Source: UBA2100 sp964399345 | GTDB lineage: Bacteria > Patescibacteriota > Minisyncoccia > Phycocordibacterales > UBA2100 | Direction: 5' to 3' | Assembly: GCA_964399345.1 (NCBI GenBank) | Contig: CAYNQE010000001.1 | Span: 1 to 64,000 of the forward strand | DNA length: 64,000 nucleotides | Shown: one piece after another, positions 17,712 to 27,022 of the stretch | Numbering within the stretch: the stretch's first letter is position 1 | Layout of the letters: each line of letters opens with the position of its first letter | Program-made: the position numbers and the translations under genes | The notes under the pieces: model-generated | Told to the model about the DNA's origin: nothing | Seen by the model: only the letters and a program-made list of their open reading frames with translations | The model's database searches: none

Positions 17712-19330
17712 ATTTAGAACTTGATACAATAAACATACTTATAGCGATAGCTGCAACCACAAACCTACTTTACGGGTTTCTCGTGTACAAGAGAAACAAA
17801 AAATCTGCCAGTAATTTAGCATTTTTCTTTTTAGCTGTTGCTATGAGCACCTGGGGAATTGCGATGATTGTTTTCCGAAGCGCTGGAACAGTTGAGTTAG
17901 CATTACACGCAGCAAAGTGGCTTTACACGGCAGCCGCTGCAATACCTATTCTATTTGTTCTTTTTTCACTTTTGTTTCCAAAGGACGAATACAGCTTATC
18001 TAAATTTCAAACTCTTCTTCTCGCTATTCCGAGCGCACTGATTATTGGAATGATTTTTCTGCCCAATGTTTTTATTAAATTTGTAAACCTAAGTGCGTCT
18101 CCCGAAAATATAATTATCTTTAATCCGTCTCTCCACCTAATATATGCCATATACGTGTCTGGGATTTTCTTAATAAGTTATCTTATTTTCCTACGCAAAT
18201 ACAGAATGAGCGACGGAGTGCAGCGCGCTCAAATTATTTATATATTACTGGGGGCAATGGTTCCCACCTTTATAGGTTTAATAACAAATCTTATCTTTCC
18301 TCTCTTTGGAGAATTCCGCTGGAACTGGATGGGTCAAATTAGTATAGCCGTAACGGCCGGAGTAATAACATACGGAATCTTTCGACATAAGATATTTAAC
18401 ATACGAGTTATTGGAGCCGAAATGCTTATCTTCATATTATGGTTAATAGCACTTCTTAGAATTATCCTTTCTGAATCTCAAACTGCAGTAGTCTTTAATA
18501 TTTCAGCATTTATTGCGATTTTAGTCGTTGGGCTACTATTGATACGAAGTGTTAACAGAGAAGTAGATACCAGAGAAAAACTTGAAGTACTAACCGGTGA
18601 ATTAAAGCACGCAAACACCAGACTTAAAGAACTAGACCGTCAAAAGTCTGAATTCCTTTCAATTGCAACTCATCAATTACGAGGACCGCTAGCTGGAATA
18701 CGAGGACACCTTTCACTTGTAATAGACGGCTCATACGGAGAAATTTCAAAAAAAGCACATGAGATAATCGTAAAGATATTTGAATCAAGTGGAATGCTAG
18801 CCCAAACCATCAATGATTTCCTAAACGTATCCCGGATTGAACAGGGAAGTATGCAGTATGACAAGAAGAAATTTCAAGCAAGCGAACTCGTTAAAGATAT
18901 TGTTGAAGAACTTCAGCCAATGGCAACGGACCGCGGCCTTGAACTAACTTTTGTTAATAAGTGTGAAGAGGGTAGTACCATACACGCAGACTACGCAAAG
19001 ATTCGCCACATCTTCTTTAACCTTATTGATAATGCAATTAAGTACACAGAAGAAGGTTGGGTTAAGGTTGAAATAACTTCAGATAGCAGCGTTCATATTG
19101 AAGTTAAAGATAGCGGTGTAGGAATTGCCCCTAACGAAATACATGGGTTGTTCGAAAAATTTGTTCGTGCCAGGGACGCTTCCGGAATTAATGTAAACGG
19201 AACGGGACTTGGCCTTTACGTGGCTCGCCAAATGGTTGAGGCCCACAAGGGAAAAATTTGGGCTGAATCAGAGGGGAAAGGAAAGGGTTCTACCTTTATT
19301 GTAGAGATACCTGCTTCCCAAAGCGCTTAA
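17708..19330 (+). CDS. Sensor histidine kinase with 7-TM N-terminal domain
   Basis: 540 aa. About seven membrane helices (residues 5-275) are followed by a coiled linker, the HisKA box with the phospho-acceptor in FLSIATHQLRGPLAGIRGH, and the ATPase domain with DNAIKYTEEG (N box), DSGVGIAPNE (G1) and NGTGLGLYVARQMVEAHKG (G2). The N-terminal part resembles the 7TM histidine-kinase input domain. No response regulator is encoded next to it in the window, so it is an orphan kinase here. Confidence 0.9.
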   Translation: MNLELDTINILIAIAATTNLLYGFLVYKRNKKSASNLAFFFLAVAMSTWGIAMIVFRSAGTVELALHAAKWLYTAAAAIPILFVLFSLLFPKDEYSLSKFQTLLLAIPSALIIGMIFLPNVFIKFVNLSASPENIIIFNPSLHLIYAIYVSGIFLISYLIFLRKYRMSDGVQRAQIIYILLGAMVPTFIGLITNLIFPLFGEFRWNWMGQISIAVTAGVITYGIFRHKIFNIRVIGAEMLIFILWLIALLRIILSESQTAVVFNISAFIAILVVGLLLIRSVNREVDTREKLEVLTGELKHANTRLKELDRQKSEFLSIATHQLRGPLAGIRGHLSLVIDGSYGEISKKAHEIIVKIFESSGMLAQTINDFLNVSRIEQGSMQYDKKKFQASELVKDIVEELQPMATDRGLELTFVNKCEEGSTIHADYAKIRHIFFNLIDNAIKYTEEGWVKVEITSDSSVHIEVKDSGVGIAPNEIHGLFEKFVRARDASGINVNGTGLGLYVARQMVEAHKGKIWAESEGKGKGSTFIVEIPASQSA

Positions 19331-19352
19331 ACATTGATACTATTGGCTGAAT

Positions 19353-20297
19353 ATGACTGAAAAACAACGTCTGCTAACCGGATTACAACCTTCTGGAACA
19401 TTACACATTGGAAATTACTTTGGCGCTCTTAAGCCCTTTGTAGATATGTACGAAAACTATGACAGTCACCTAATGGTTGTTGATTACCACGCCCTTACAA
19501 CTATTCGAAACCCTGAAGAACTGCGTTCTAATACCATAAATATTGTTAAGGACTACGTTGCAGCAGGAGTTGATCCTGAGAAAGTAATATTGTTTAGACA
19601 ATCAGACGTACAAGAGCACACCGAGCTATCTTGGATTTTCCAATGCCTGGTGAGTGTTCCATTTTTAATGCAGTCACACTCCTACAAGGACAAAGTTGCC
19701 AAAGGACTTGAGGCAAACGCCGGTTTGTTTAGTTATCCAATGCTTATGGCAGCGGACATTCTTCTCTACGATACAAAAGTTGTTCCAGTGGGGGAGGATC
19801 AACGACAACACATTGAATATGCAAGAGAGGCCGCAAATAAGTTCAATAATGCATTCGGAGAAACATTCACCCCACCCCAGGAAAATATTATTGAAGGAGT
19901 TGGAACTGTTCCAGGAGTTGATGGTAAAAAGATGAGTAAAAGCTATAACAACACCATTCCACTTTTCGGCAGCAAGGAAGAAATAGAAAGTGCTGTTATG
20001 AGTATCGTTACAGATTCTGATGGGGAAGTTCCTGAAAATGTATACGCCATACACAAATTACTTAGAAGCGAGGAAGATCTTAAGGTTATCTACGAAGAAA
20101 ATAAAGGACAGTACGGAGAACTTAAAAAGATTTTAATTGAAGATTTAGAAAACTTAATCGCCCCAATGAGAGAAAGACGAGAACAAATTACTGACGAAGA
20201 CGTAAGGGCTATACTCGAAAGTGGTGCGCAAAAAGCAAGAGAAAGGGCTCAGGAAAAAATGATTGATGTTAAAAAGAAAATCGGAGTAACACTATAA
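19353..20297 (+). CDS. trpS: Tryptophan-tRNA ligase
   Basis: 314 aa class I synthetase. GLQPSGTLHIGNYFGAL contains the HIGH-type signature (HIGN), and KKMSKSYNN the KMSKS loop. VPVGEDQRQHIE is the tRNA-ligase conserved segment. aspS follows 2 bp later. Confidence 0.97.
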   Translation: MTEKQRLLTGLQPSGTLHIGNYFGALKPFVDMYENYDSHLMVVDYHALTTIRNPEELRSNTINIVKDYVAAGVDPEKVILFRQSDVQEHTELSWIFQCLVSVPFLMQSHSYKDKVAKGLEANAGLFSYPMLMAADILLYDTKVVPVGEDQRQHIEYAREAANKFNNAFGETFTPPQENIIEGVGTVPGVDGKKMSKSYNNTIPLFGSKEEIESAVMSIVTDSDGEVPENVYAIHKLLRSEEDLKVIYEENKGQYGELKKILIEDLENLIAPMRERREQITDEDVRAILESGAQKARERAQEKMIDVKKKIGVTL

Positions 20298-20299
20298 AC

Positions 20300-21604
20300 A
20301 TGGAACGAACAATAATTTCAGACTTAACTAAAAAGAAAGGGGAGAAGGTACACATCGCAGGATGGGTAGATGTTCGTCGTGATCATGGGAAACTTACCTT
20401 CCTAGTTATCCGAGACCGTAGTGGAGTGGTTCAAGGTGTTGTCAAAGGAGATCTTACTGACGAGACTAAAGACATACGAGAGCAATGGGTGGTAAGTATT
20501 CAAGGCACCGTAAACGAACGACCTGAGAGTATGATTAAGGACGAGCAAAACGGTGATGTTGAATTACTTGTCGAAGAAGTGCAAATTCTCTCAGAAGCTG
20601 ATGAAATGCCTTTCGACTTAGATTCAGAATTAAATATAGATACATACTTAGACAACCTTCCACTAACACTACGTTCACAAAAAGCATTAGATGTATTCAC
20701 AGTTCAAGCAACCATTACCGCGGCATTCCGTGAGTTCCTAACAAACGAGGGATTCAAAGAATACCAGTCACCTGCACTTGTAGGAGGAGACGCAGAAGGA
20801 GGAGCATCTGCCTTTAAAGTCGACTATTACAAAGATAAGTTAGCGTTTCTAGCAACTAGCCCTCAATTGTATAAGCAGATAATGGTAGGAACCTACGAGA
20901 GAGTGTTCAGTATTGGAAAAGTTTTTAGAGGAGAAGATCACGCAACTTCACGACACCTTTCAGAATATTCCTCCTTGGACTTTGAGATGGGCTTTATTGA
21001 AGATCACGAAGACGTTATGGAGATGACTCAAGCTGTTCACTCACATATCGCAAAGACTATAGCTGAAAGACATCCCGACATACTTAAGAGAATGGAAGTT
21101 GAAATCCCATTAACTCCAGAAAAGTTTCCAGTAGTTACACTTAAGGAAGCACTGGAGATTGTTGGAGCTGATGTTAACGAGCCAGATCTTGAACCTGAAC
21201 ACGAACGACAACTATGTGCTTGGGCTAAAGAGAATCATAAGTCTGACTATATCTTTGTTACTCACTACCCTGTATCAAAGCGTCCTTTCTATACATACGA
21301 AGATGAAGATGCGCCAGGCACAACAAAAGGCTTTGATCTTCTTTTCCGAGGACTTGAGATAACAACAGGAGGTCAAAGAATACACGACCATGATACTTTA
21401 GTTGAGAAGATAAAAGAGAAGGGAATGAACCCAGAACTATTCTCGTTCTATCTTCAAGCATTTAAATTTGGAATGCCTCCTCACGGTGGTACAGGAAACG
21501 GACTAGAGCGTCTAACTCAACTTATGCTTGGACTAAAGAATGTGCGAGAAGCTACTTTATTCCCACGTGACATGAACCGAATAGATAATCAGTTGAGTGA
21601 ATAG
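20300..21604 (+). CDS. aspS: Aspartate-tRNA ligase, archaeal (short) type
   Basis: 434 aa. Anticodon-binding OB domain at the N-terminus (VHIAGWVDVRRDHGKLTFLVIRDRSG) and class II motifs FKEYQSPALVGGDAEGGA, FRGEDHATSRHLSEYSSLDFE and the C-terminal GNGLERLTQLMLGLKNVREATLFPRD. The GAD insertion domain of the usual bacterial 590-aa enzyme is absent, and the sequence follows archaeal/eukaryotic AspRS. Such enzymes are often non-discriminating and also charge tRNA-Asn, which would require GatCAB; gatCAB is not in this window. Confidence 0.9.
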   Translation: MERTIISDLTKKKGEKVHIAGWVDVRRDHGKLTFLVIRDRSGVVQGVVKGDLTDETKDIREQWVVSIQGTVNERPESMIKDEQNGDVELLVEEVQILSEADEMPFDLDSELNIDTYLDNLPLTLRSQKALDVFTVQATITAAFREFLTNEGFKEYQSPALVGGDAEGGASAFKVDYYKDKLAFLATSPQLYKQIMVGTYERVFSIGKVFRGEDHATSRHLSEYSSLDFEMGFIEDHEDVMEMTQAVHSHIAKTIAERHPDILKRMEVEIPLTPEKFPVVTLKEALEIVGADVNEPDLEPEHERQLCAWAKENHKSDYIFVTHYPVSKRPFYTYEDEDAPGTTKGFDLLFRGLEITTGGQRIHDHDTLVEKIKEKGMNPELFSFYLQAFKFGMPPHGGTGNGLERLTQLMLGLKNVREATLFPRDMNRIDNQLSE

Positions 21605-22321
21605 ATGTCTGACTTTACTCTAGAGCTAGAAGGTTTCCGAGGCCCACTTGGGCTTCTTCTTGATTTAATTGAAAGAGAGAAGCTTCGTATAAATGACGTG
21701 TCTCTTGCTAAAGTTTCTGACGACTACATTGAATACATTCAAGACAGGGAAGCAATTCCACTTTCGCAAACCTCTCAGTTTGTTGTTGTAGCCTCTACTT
21801 TGCTGTTAATAAAGTCTCGCTCACTACTTCCGTCTCTTGAACTCTCAGAAGAGGAAGACGAAGATATTAGAGATTTAGAAAATCGTCTAAAGATGTATAA
21901 GAAAGTAAGAAGAGCGACTAAGTTAATCAAAAACCGTTGGGGCAAGAAATTGTTTCTTCCAACATTTAAGCCAACGGAAATAAAATTCTCACCAGGGGGT
22001 GATGTAAAAAAAGAAAACTTGCACATTTCTTTAAAAGGCGCACTGGATGCTCTTCCTTCCTTTGACAAGGCACCTACTGCAAAGGTTAGTAAAGAAGTCT
22101 CTCTGGAGGAGATGATTGAAGATCTAACAGAGAGAATACGCTCAGCTACAACTTCCTCTTTTAATAAGATTACTGAGAAAGCTAGTAAAATAGAGGGTAT
22201 TGTTAACTTTTTAGCTTTACTTGAACTAGTAAAGCGTGGGACACTAAGTGTGACCCAGGAGAAACATTTTTCTGACATTGATTTTGATAACGAGGAAGTA
22301 GACACACCACATTATGGATAG
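21605..22321 (+). CDS. scpA: Segregation and condensation protein A
   Basis: 238 aa kleisin. N-terminal FRGPLGLLLDLIEREKLRINDVSLAKVSDDYIEYI and FVVVASTLLLIKSRSLLPSLE are diagnostic; the C-terminal winged helix is VNFLALLELVKRGTLSVTQEKHFSDI. It bridges the SMC heads with ScpB. The stop overlaps scpB by 8 bp, showing translational coupling. Confidence 0.96.
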   Translation: MSDFTLELEGFRGPLGLLLDLIEREKLRINDVSLAKVSDDYIEYIQDREAIPLSQTSQFVVVASTLLLIKSRSLLPSLELSEEEDEDIRDLENRLKMYKKVRRATKLIKNRWGKKLFLPTFKPTEIKFSPGGDVKKENLHISLKGALDALPSFDKAPTAKVSKEVSLEEMIEDLTERIRSATTSSFNKITEKASKIEGIVNFLALLELVKRGTLSVTQEKHFSDIDFDNEEVDTPHYG

Positions 22322-22835
22322 AAACGCACAAAAACTACAAGCACTACTGTATTCAAACGGGGGCGAGATGAAAAAGGCAGAAATAGCTTCGCTTATGGAA
22401 TTAACCAAGGAAGAGGTGGAGGTTGCAATTGAAAATCTAAAATCCCACCCTCAGGGTATTGAAATATTAGAAACTCTTGAACACGTGTCACTACGGACCT
22501 CTCAAAAATATTCCGAGTTTATTACACAAACACAAAAGAAGGACAGTGAGAAAGATGTTGGTACTGCAGGACTAGAGGTTCTTTCCATAGTCTTATACAA
22601 AAATGGAGCCTCTCGAAGTGAAATAGATTACATACGTGGAGTTAATTCTAGTGCAACGCTTAGACAGTTAATTCTACGAGGACTGCTCGAAAGATCCAAG
22701 AGCGAATCTGACTCCCGAGCCTGGGAATACAAAGTGACACCCGAATTATTAAGTCATGTAGGGGTTTCTATGGTACACGAACTCCCAGAGTATGAGACAA
22801 TGAAAGAATCTCTCCAAAAAAATTATGACGACTAA
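22314..22835 (+). CDS. scpB: Segregation and condensation protein B
   Basis: 173 aa with two winged-helix domains (LQALLYSNGGEMKKAEIASLM; GLEVLSIVLYKNGASRSEIDYIRGVNSSATLRQLILRGLLE). It dimerises and binds ScpA in the SMC complex. It overlaps scpA upstream and the carboxypeptidase gene downstream by 11 bp. Confidence 0.94.
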   Translation: MDRNAQKLQALLYSNGGEMKKAEIASLMELTKEEVEVAIENLKSHPQGIEILETLEHVSLRTSQKYSEFITQTQKKDSEKDVGTAGLEVLSIVLYKNGASRSEIDYIRGVNSSATLRQLILRGLLERSKSESDSRAWEYKVTPELLSHVGVSMVHELPEYETMKESLQKNYDD

Positions 22836-23715
22836 AAACATCCCCTTAGCATACATGGCAATCATTTCACTTTTCGGTACTACCGGGCTTGTTTTTGCTA
22901 CATTAAATAGCGAAGCACAACCTGAGCTTCAAATGGCTAGTGCCTCAACTGCATTGGAAACTCAAAAGGAAGTTGAAATTGAAGCGCAAGCCGCATATGT
23001 ATATGACATGGTGGAAGGCATGGTACTTTATGAAAAAAGCGGAACTGTACAACTTCCGTTAGCATCTATAACCAAAGTTGCAGTAGCCACCTTGGCAAGA
23101 CAGTTCCTGGACATGAATGAGTCAATCACTTTCACTCCGAGGGATTTAAGTACCGAGGGCGATTCCGGATTTAAAGACGGGGAAACATGGAATACTGAAA
23201 ACCTGCTGGAATTCACACTGATGACTTCTTCAAACGACGGAGCAACAGCCCTTGGAAGGAAATTAGAGGAGTCTACTGATGTGGATATAGTTACACTTTT
23301 AAATATCCAAGCAGAGACATTGGAATTAAACCAAACCTATTTTACAAACCCCACGGGTCTTGATAATAGCGAACTATATAGCGGCTCTTACGGATCTGCT
23401 AAAGATGTAACACAACTGCTTTCCTATGCGTATAAAACCGCTCCAGAAATTTTCTTTTCAACATCTCAAGAGACTCAGATATTTAAGAACTCAATTGGGG
23501 AAATTTATGAAGCGAAAAATACAAACCAGGCAATAGGGGAACTCCCTGGATTGGTTTTTGGTAAAACCGGATTCACAGATCTTGCAGGAGGAAATCTTGG
23601 TGTAGTTGTAGAAACCGAACCAGGACACGCATATATAATAGTTGTATTAGGCTCAAGCGTGGACGGAAGATTTGATGACATTGTTAAACTTTATAAAACA
23701 GTATTATGGAATTAG
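22825..23715 (+). CDS. Serine-type D-Ala-D-Ala carboxypeptidase (PBP5-like)
   Basis: 296 aa. Signal-anchor helix at about 7-28, then the penicillin-binding catalytic motifs SxxK (SITK in PLASITKVAVA, about residue 75), SxN (SSN in MTSSNDGATALG, about 134) and KTG (VFGKTGFTDLAGG, about 252). Trims peptidoglycan side chains outside the membrane. The C-terminal beta domain of E. coli PBP5 is missing. It lies directly ahead of mraY-ftsW-murG. Confidence 0.92.
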   Translation: MTTKNIPLAYMAIISLFGTTGLVFATLNSEAQPELQMASASTALETQKEVEIEAQAAYVYDMVEGMVLYEKSGTVQLPLASITKVAVATLARQFLDMNESITFTPRDLSTEGDSGFKDGETWNTENLLEFTLMTSSNDGATALGRKLEESTDVDIVTLLNIQAETLELNQTYFTNPTGLDNSELYSGSYGSAKDVTQLLSYAYKTAPEIFFSTSQETQIFKNSIGEIYEAKNTNQAIGELPGLVFGKTGFTDLAGGNLGVVVETEPGHAYIIVVLGSSVDGRFDDIVKLYKTVLWN

Positions 23716-24764
23716 ATAACTTAATCAAAGTAATGATGCCAGCAGTAATTGCCTTTACTGTAGGTATTGGAATAACCCCGACAATTTCACATTACTTATA
23801 TAAATACCGAGCTTGGAAAAAAGAAGGTGGAAAAACAGCCATGGACGGCAGTACTGCTGAAGTATTTAATTCATTACATAAAGAGAAAGAAAGAGAGGCT
23901 CCACGAATGGGAGGTTTGGTAATAATATTTAGTGCACTAATAACTATTCTTGGAATTTCATTGGTTGCCTATATTTTCCCAAATGATTCTACTTCAAAAT
24001 TAGATTTCTTCTCTCGGAGTCAAACCTGGATACCCGTTATGACATTATTCGCAGGAGCGCTAGTTGGATTTATCGACGACTTCTTAGAAATAAAAAGAAG
24101 GGGAGGACTTTCCCTAAGAAGGCGCCTACTTTTTGTACTCACACTTTCCTTTCTGATAGGTTGGTGGTTCCACAATAAGTTGGATATTACTTCTATAGGA
24201 ATACCGTTTGATGATTCACTTGAAATAGGATGGCTTGTGATTCCTTTGTTTATGCTTATTTCTCTTTCTATTTACGCAAGTGGAACAATTGACGGAATAG
24301 ACGGTCTTTCAGGAGGAGTATTTGCAATGATTTTTTCAGCGTACTCTTTAATTGCCCTTGTTCAAGATCAAATAAACTTAGCTGCCTTTTCTGCAATGAT
24401 TGTTGGTGCAATTCTTGCCTTCTTATGGTTTAACGTTCCGCCGGCACGATTTTATATGACTGAGACTGGATCAATGGCACTCACTCTAACTCTCGCAACA
24501 ATCGCCTTTATGACAGACTCACTAGGAGGAGGGATCGGAATTGCAGCACTGCCAATAATTGGCTTCCTTCTTGTTGCAACAGTTGCAACAACTATTGCTC
24601 AATTACTTTCAAAAAAATTCCTCGGAAGAAAACTTCTTCGCGTTGCACCCCTTCATCATCACTTTGAAGCAATTGGGTGGCCTTCTACTAAAGTTGTCAT
24701 GAGGTACTGGATTCTAGGTGCTATGTTTGCTTTCTTTGGTGTGATTTTTGCACTCATTGGATAA
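23706..24764 (+). CDS. mraY: Phospho-N-acetylmuramoyl-pentapeptide transferase MraY
   Basis: 352 aa with about ten membrane helices. The family motifs are visible: APRMGGLVII, GFIDDFLEIKRR (DDxxK-like), GTIDGIDGLSGG, and the HHHFE motif in LHHHFEAIGWP. Transfers phospho-MurNAc-pentapeptide to undecaprenyl phosphate to form lipid I. It starts inside the end of the carboxypeptidase gene and its stop overlaps the ftsW start (TAATG). Confidence 0.96.
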   Translation: MELDNLIKVMMPAVIAFTVGIGITPTISHYLYKYRAWKKEGGKTAMDGSTAEVFNSLHKEKEREAPRMGGLVIIFSALITILGISLVAYIFPNDSTSKLDFFSRSQTWIPVMTLFAGALVGFIDDFLEIKRRGGLSLRRRLLFVLTLSFLIGWWFHNKLDITSIGIPFDDSLEIGWLVIPLFMLISLSIYASGTIDGIDGLSGGVFAMIFSAYSLIALVQDQINLAAFSAMIVGAILAFLWFNVPPARFYMTETGSMALTLTLATIAFMTDSLGGGIGIAALPIIGFLLVATVATTIAQLLSKKFLGRKLLRVAPLHHHFEAIGWPSTKVVMRYWILGAMFAFFGVIFALIG

Positions 24765-25867
24765 TGAGGGGAGTGGGAAACAAAATTGACCGACCTCTGG
24801 CTATAATTATTGCTCTACTAGTAGTAGTGGGGTTTTTTCTTTTCTCTTCTGCATCTTTGGGATTGTTAGCAAAGGAAGGTGCTAGGTTTTCATCTCTAGT
24901 TTTTAGCCAACTTGTTCTCGGGATATTCTTTGGAACAGCTGCCTTGGTATTGATGAGTAGAGTTCATTATAGATTTCTCAAACAATACTCGCTGTATCTT
25001 TTTGTTGCTTCTATCTTGTTAACCATAGCTGTTTTTATACCCGGACTTGGTTTTTCAGCAGGAGGGGCTACAAGATGGCTTTCTCTTGGCCCATTATCAG
25101 TTCAACCTGCAGAAATCTTAAAGTTGGGAACTGTTCTGTATCTATCAGCGTACCTTGCTAGTAACAGAGTACACTTGGGAAAGTACAAGAACGGTCTTCT
25201 TGCCTTTATTTTAATTCTCGCTGTGCCTTCACTAGTTCTATTATTACAACCCGACACAAGTACTCTAGTTGTGATAGTGGCGACAGCTGGTGGAATGTTT
25301 TTCGCAGCCGGTGCAAAGTGGAGAGACTTAGGAATACTCTTCCTAATTGCAATAATTGCGTTAGGTGCCTTAATTGCAGTGCGCCCTTACGTATTAGATC
25401 GTATTACTACTTTTATAAACCCCTCGGCTGACCAGCTTGGTTCTGGATACCAGATTAAGCAATCTCTCATTGCTGTTGGCTCAGGGAAGATGGCAGGACG
25501 CGGCTTTGGTCAAAGTGTCCAAAAATTTGGATACTTGCCTGAGCCAACGGGGGACTCAGTCTTTGCCGTTGCCGCTGAAGAATTTGGATTTGCTGGAGCT
25601 GTTTTGATAATAGGTCTTTTTGTTGCATTAGTGGTTCGCTCCTTCTGGGTTGCAGTAAGAGCGCCTGATTATTTTGGTGGACTAGTCGTTATAGGTATTA
25701 CCCTTCTTATCGCAATTCAAGCTCTTGTAAATATATCTTCAATGCTTGGGGTTATTCCACTTACGGGACTTCCATTGCCGTTTATAAGTCACGGTGGAAC
25801 CGCCATGTTTGTTATGTTGGTTGGGGTTGGAATTATTCTTAACGTGTCGCGTTACGCAAAGTCGTAA
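24764..25867 (+). CDS. ftsW: FtsW/RodA-family peptidoglycan polymerase
   Basis: 367 aa SEDS protein with about ten membrane helices. Conserved motifs: FSAGGATRWLSLGPLSVQPAEILKL, the catalytic-Asp type segment LLQPDTSTLVV, and the C-terminal TGLPLPFISHGGTAMF. Polymerises lipid II, at the division site if FtsW and along the side wall if RodA. Placement between mraY and murG favours FtsW. Confidence 0.93.
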   Translation: MRGVGNKIDRPLAIIIALLVVVGFFLFSSASLGLLAKEGARFSSLVFSQLVLGIFFGTAALVLMSRVHYRFLKQYSLYLFVASILLTIAVFIPGLGFSAGGATRWLSLGPLSVQPAEILKLGTVLYLSAYLASNRVHLGKYKNGLLAFILILAVPSLVLLLQPDTSTLVVIVATAGGMFFAAGAKWRDLGILFLIAIIALGALIAVRPYVLDRITTFINPSADQLGSGYQIKQSLIAVGSGKMAGRGFGQSVQKFGYLPEPTGDSVFAVAAEEFGFAGAVLIIGLFVALVVRSFWVAVRAPDYFGGLVVIGITLLIAIQALVNISSMLGVIPLTGLPLPFISHGGTAMFVMLVGVGIILNVSRYAKS

Positions 25868-25873
25868 TTGCGA

Positions 25874-25879
25874 TATACT
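25874..25879 (+). promoter_or_regulatory. -10 box placed for a leaderless murG mRNA
   Basis: TATACT 6 nt before ATG 25886. It also decides the murG start, because an upstream in-frame TTG (25868) would precede the box. Confidence 0.45.
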
Positions 25880-25885
25880 AGGTGT

Positions 25886-27022
25886 ATGAAAATCGTTTTT
25901 ACAGGTGCTGGTACCGGTGGTCATTTCTACCCTCTAATTGCAGTGGCAGAGGAAATTCACAATATCGTAGAAGAAGACAGACTACTTACCCCTGAACTTT
26001 TTTACATTGCTCCTCACTTGTTAGACAGTGATGCTCTTGCTGAGCAAAATATTACTTGGAAAAAAAGCAGTGCGGGTAAGGTTCGCCGCTACTTTTCTAT
26101 ACGTAATGTATTTGATGTTTTTAAAACTCTCTTCGGAACTGTTCAGGCAACAATTCAATTGTTCTTTTTATATCCTGACGTTGTCTTTAGTAAAGGAGGC
26201 TACGCGAGTGTTCCAACTACAATTGCAGCAAGAATTTTAAATATTCCTGTAATCATTCACGAATCAGACGCACATCCGGGAAAAGCAAACCTACTTGCCT
26301 CTAAGTGGGCAAAGGCTGTAGCTATTTCATTTCCTGGAGTACGAGAGTATTTTAAAAATGTAGATGACTCTAAAATCGCGTTAGTAGGAAATCCTATAAG
26401 GCGAGCGCTCTTTAGGCCTGCAAGTGAAGGTGCCCACTCTTTTCTTAAACTCGACTCTATAAAACCAACTATTCTGATCCTTGGTGGATCACAAGGTGCT
26501 ACTTCGATTAACTCTGTGATATTAGACGCACTACCTGAACTTCTAGAGAAATACCAAGTGATTCATCAAACAGGAAAAGAAAATCTGGAAACAATTGAGG
26601 GTCTTGCTCGAGTTATCCTAAAAGATCACCCCCACAAGGGTAACTATAAAGTATTTGGGTACTTAAATACTTTGGCCACAAGAATGTCTGCTGGAGTTGC
26701 GTCCATTGTTGTTATGCGAGCAGGCGCCGGGCATATATTTGAAACAGCAGCCTGGGGGATACCTTCAATTGTTATTCCAATTCCTGAGGAGTTCTCCCAC
26801 GACCAAACCAGAAACGCTTTTGCCTACGCAAGAGACGGGGCTGCAGTTGTGCTAAAGCAAAAGAATTTAAGTGAAAATCTACTAGTTGCAGAAATTGGGA
26901 GAATACTTGGAAGCCAAGAAATCCAAGATGATATGAGGAAGGCGGCTTTAGAATTTTCACGCCCTGATGCGGCTAAAAAATTAGCTCACATGATTATAAA
27001 AACAGCACTTGAACATGAATAA
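25886..27022 (+). CDS. murG: UDP-GlcNAc:lipid I GlcNAc transferase MurG
   Basis: 378 aa from ATG 25886. GT28 motifs: KIVFTGAGTGGHFYPLIAVAEE (the GTGGH loop), VVFSKGGYASVP and, in the C-terminal domain, ILGGSQGATSINSV and VVMRAGAGHIFETAAWGIPSIVIP with the UDP-binding region HDQTRNA. Adds GlcNAc to lipid I on the inner membrane face. gltX overlaps its end by 8 bp. Confidence 0.96.
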   Translation: MKIVFTGAGTGGHFYPLIAVAEEIHNIVEEDRLLTPELFYIAPHLLDSDALAEQNITWKKSSAGKVRRYFSIRNVFDVFKTLFGTVQATIQLFFLYPDVVFSKGGYASVPTTIAARILNIPVIIHESDAHPGKANLLASKWAKAVAISFPGVREYFKNVDDSKIALVGNPIRRALFRPASEGAHSFLKLDSIKPTILILGGSQGATSINSVILDALPELLEKYQVIHQTGKENLETIEGLARVILKDHPHKGNYKVFGYLNTLATRMSAGVASIVVMRAGAGHIFETAAWGIPSIVIPIPEEFSHDQTRNAFAYARDGAAVVLKQKNLSENLLVAEIGRILGSQEIQDDMRKAALEFSRPDAAKKLAHMIIKTALEHE

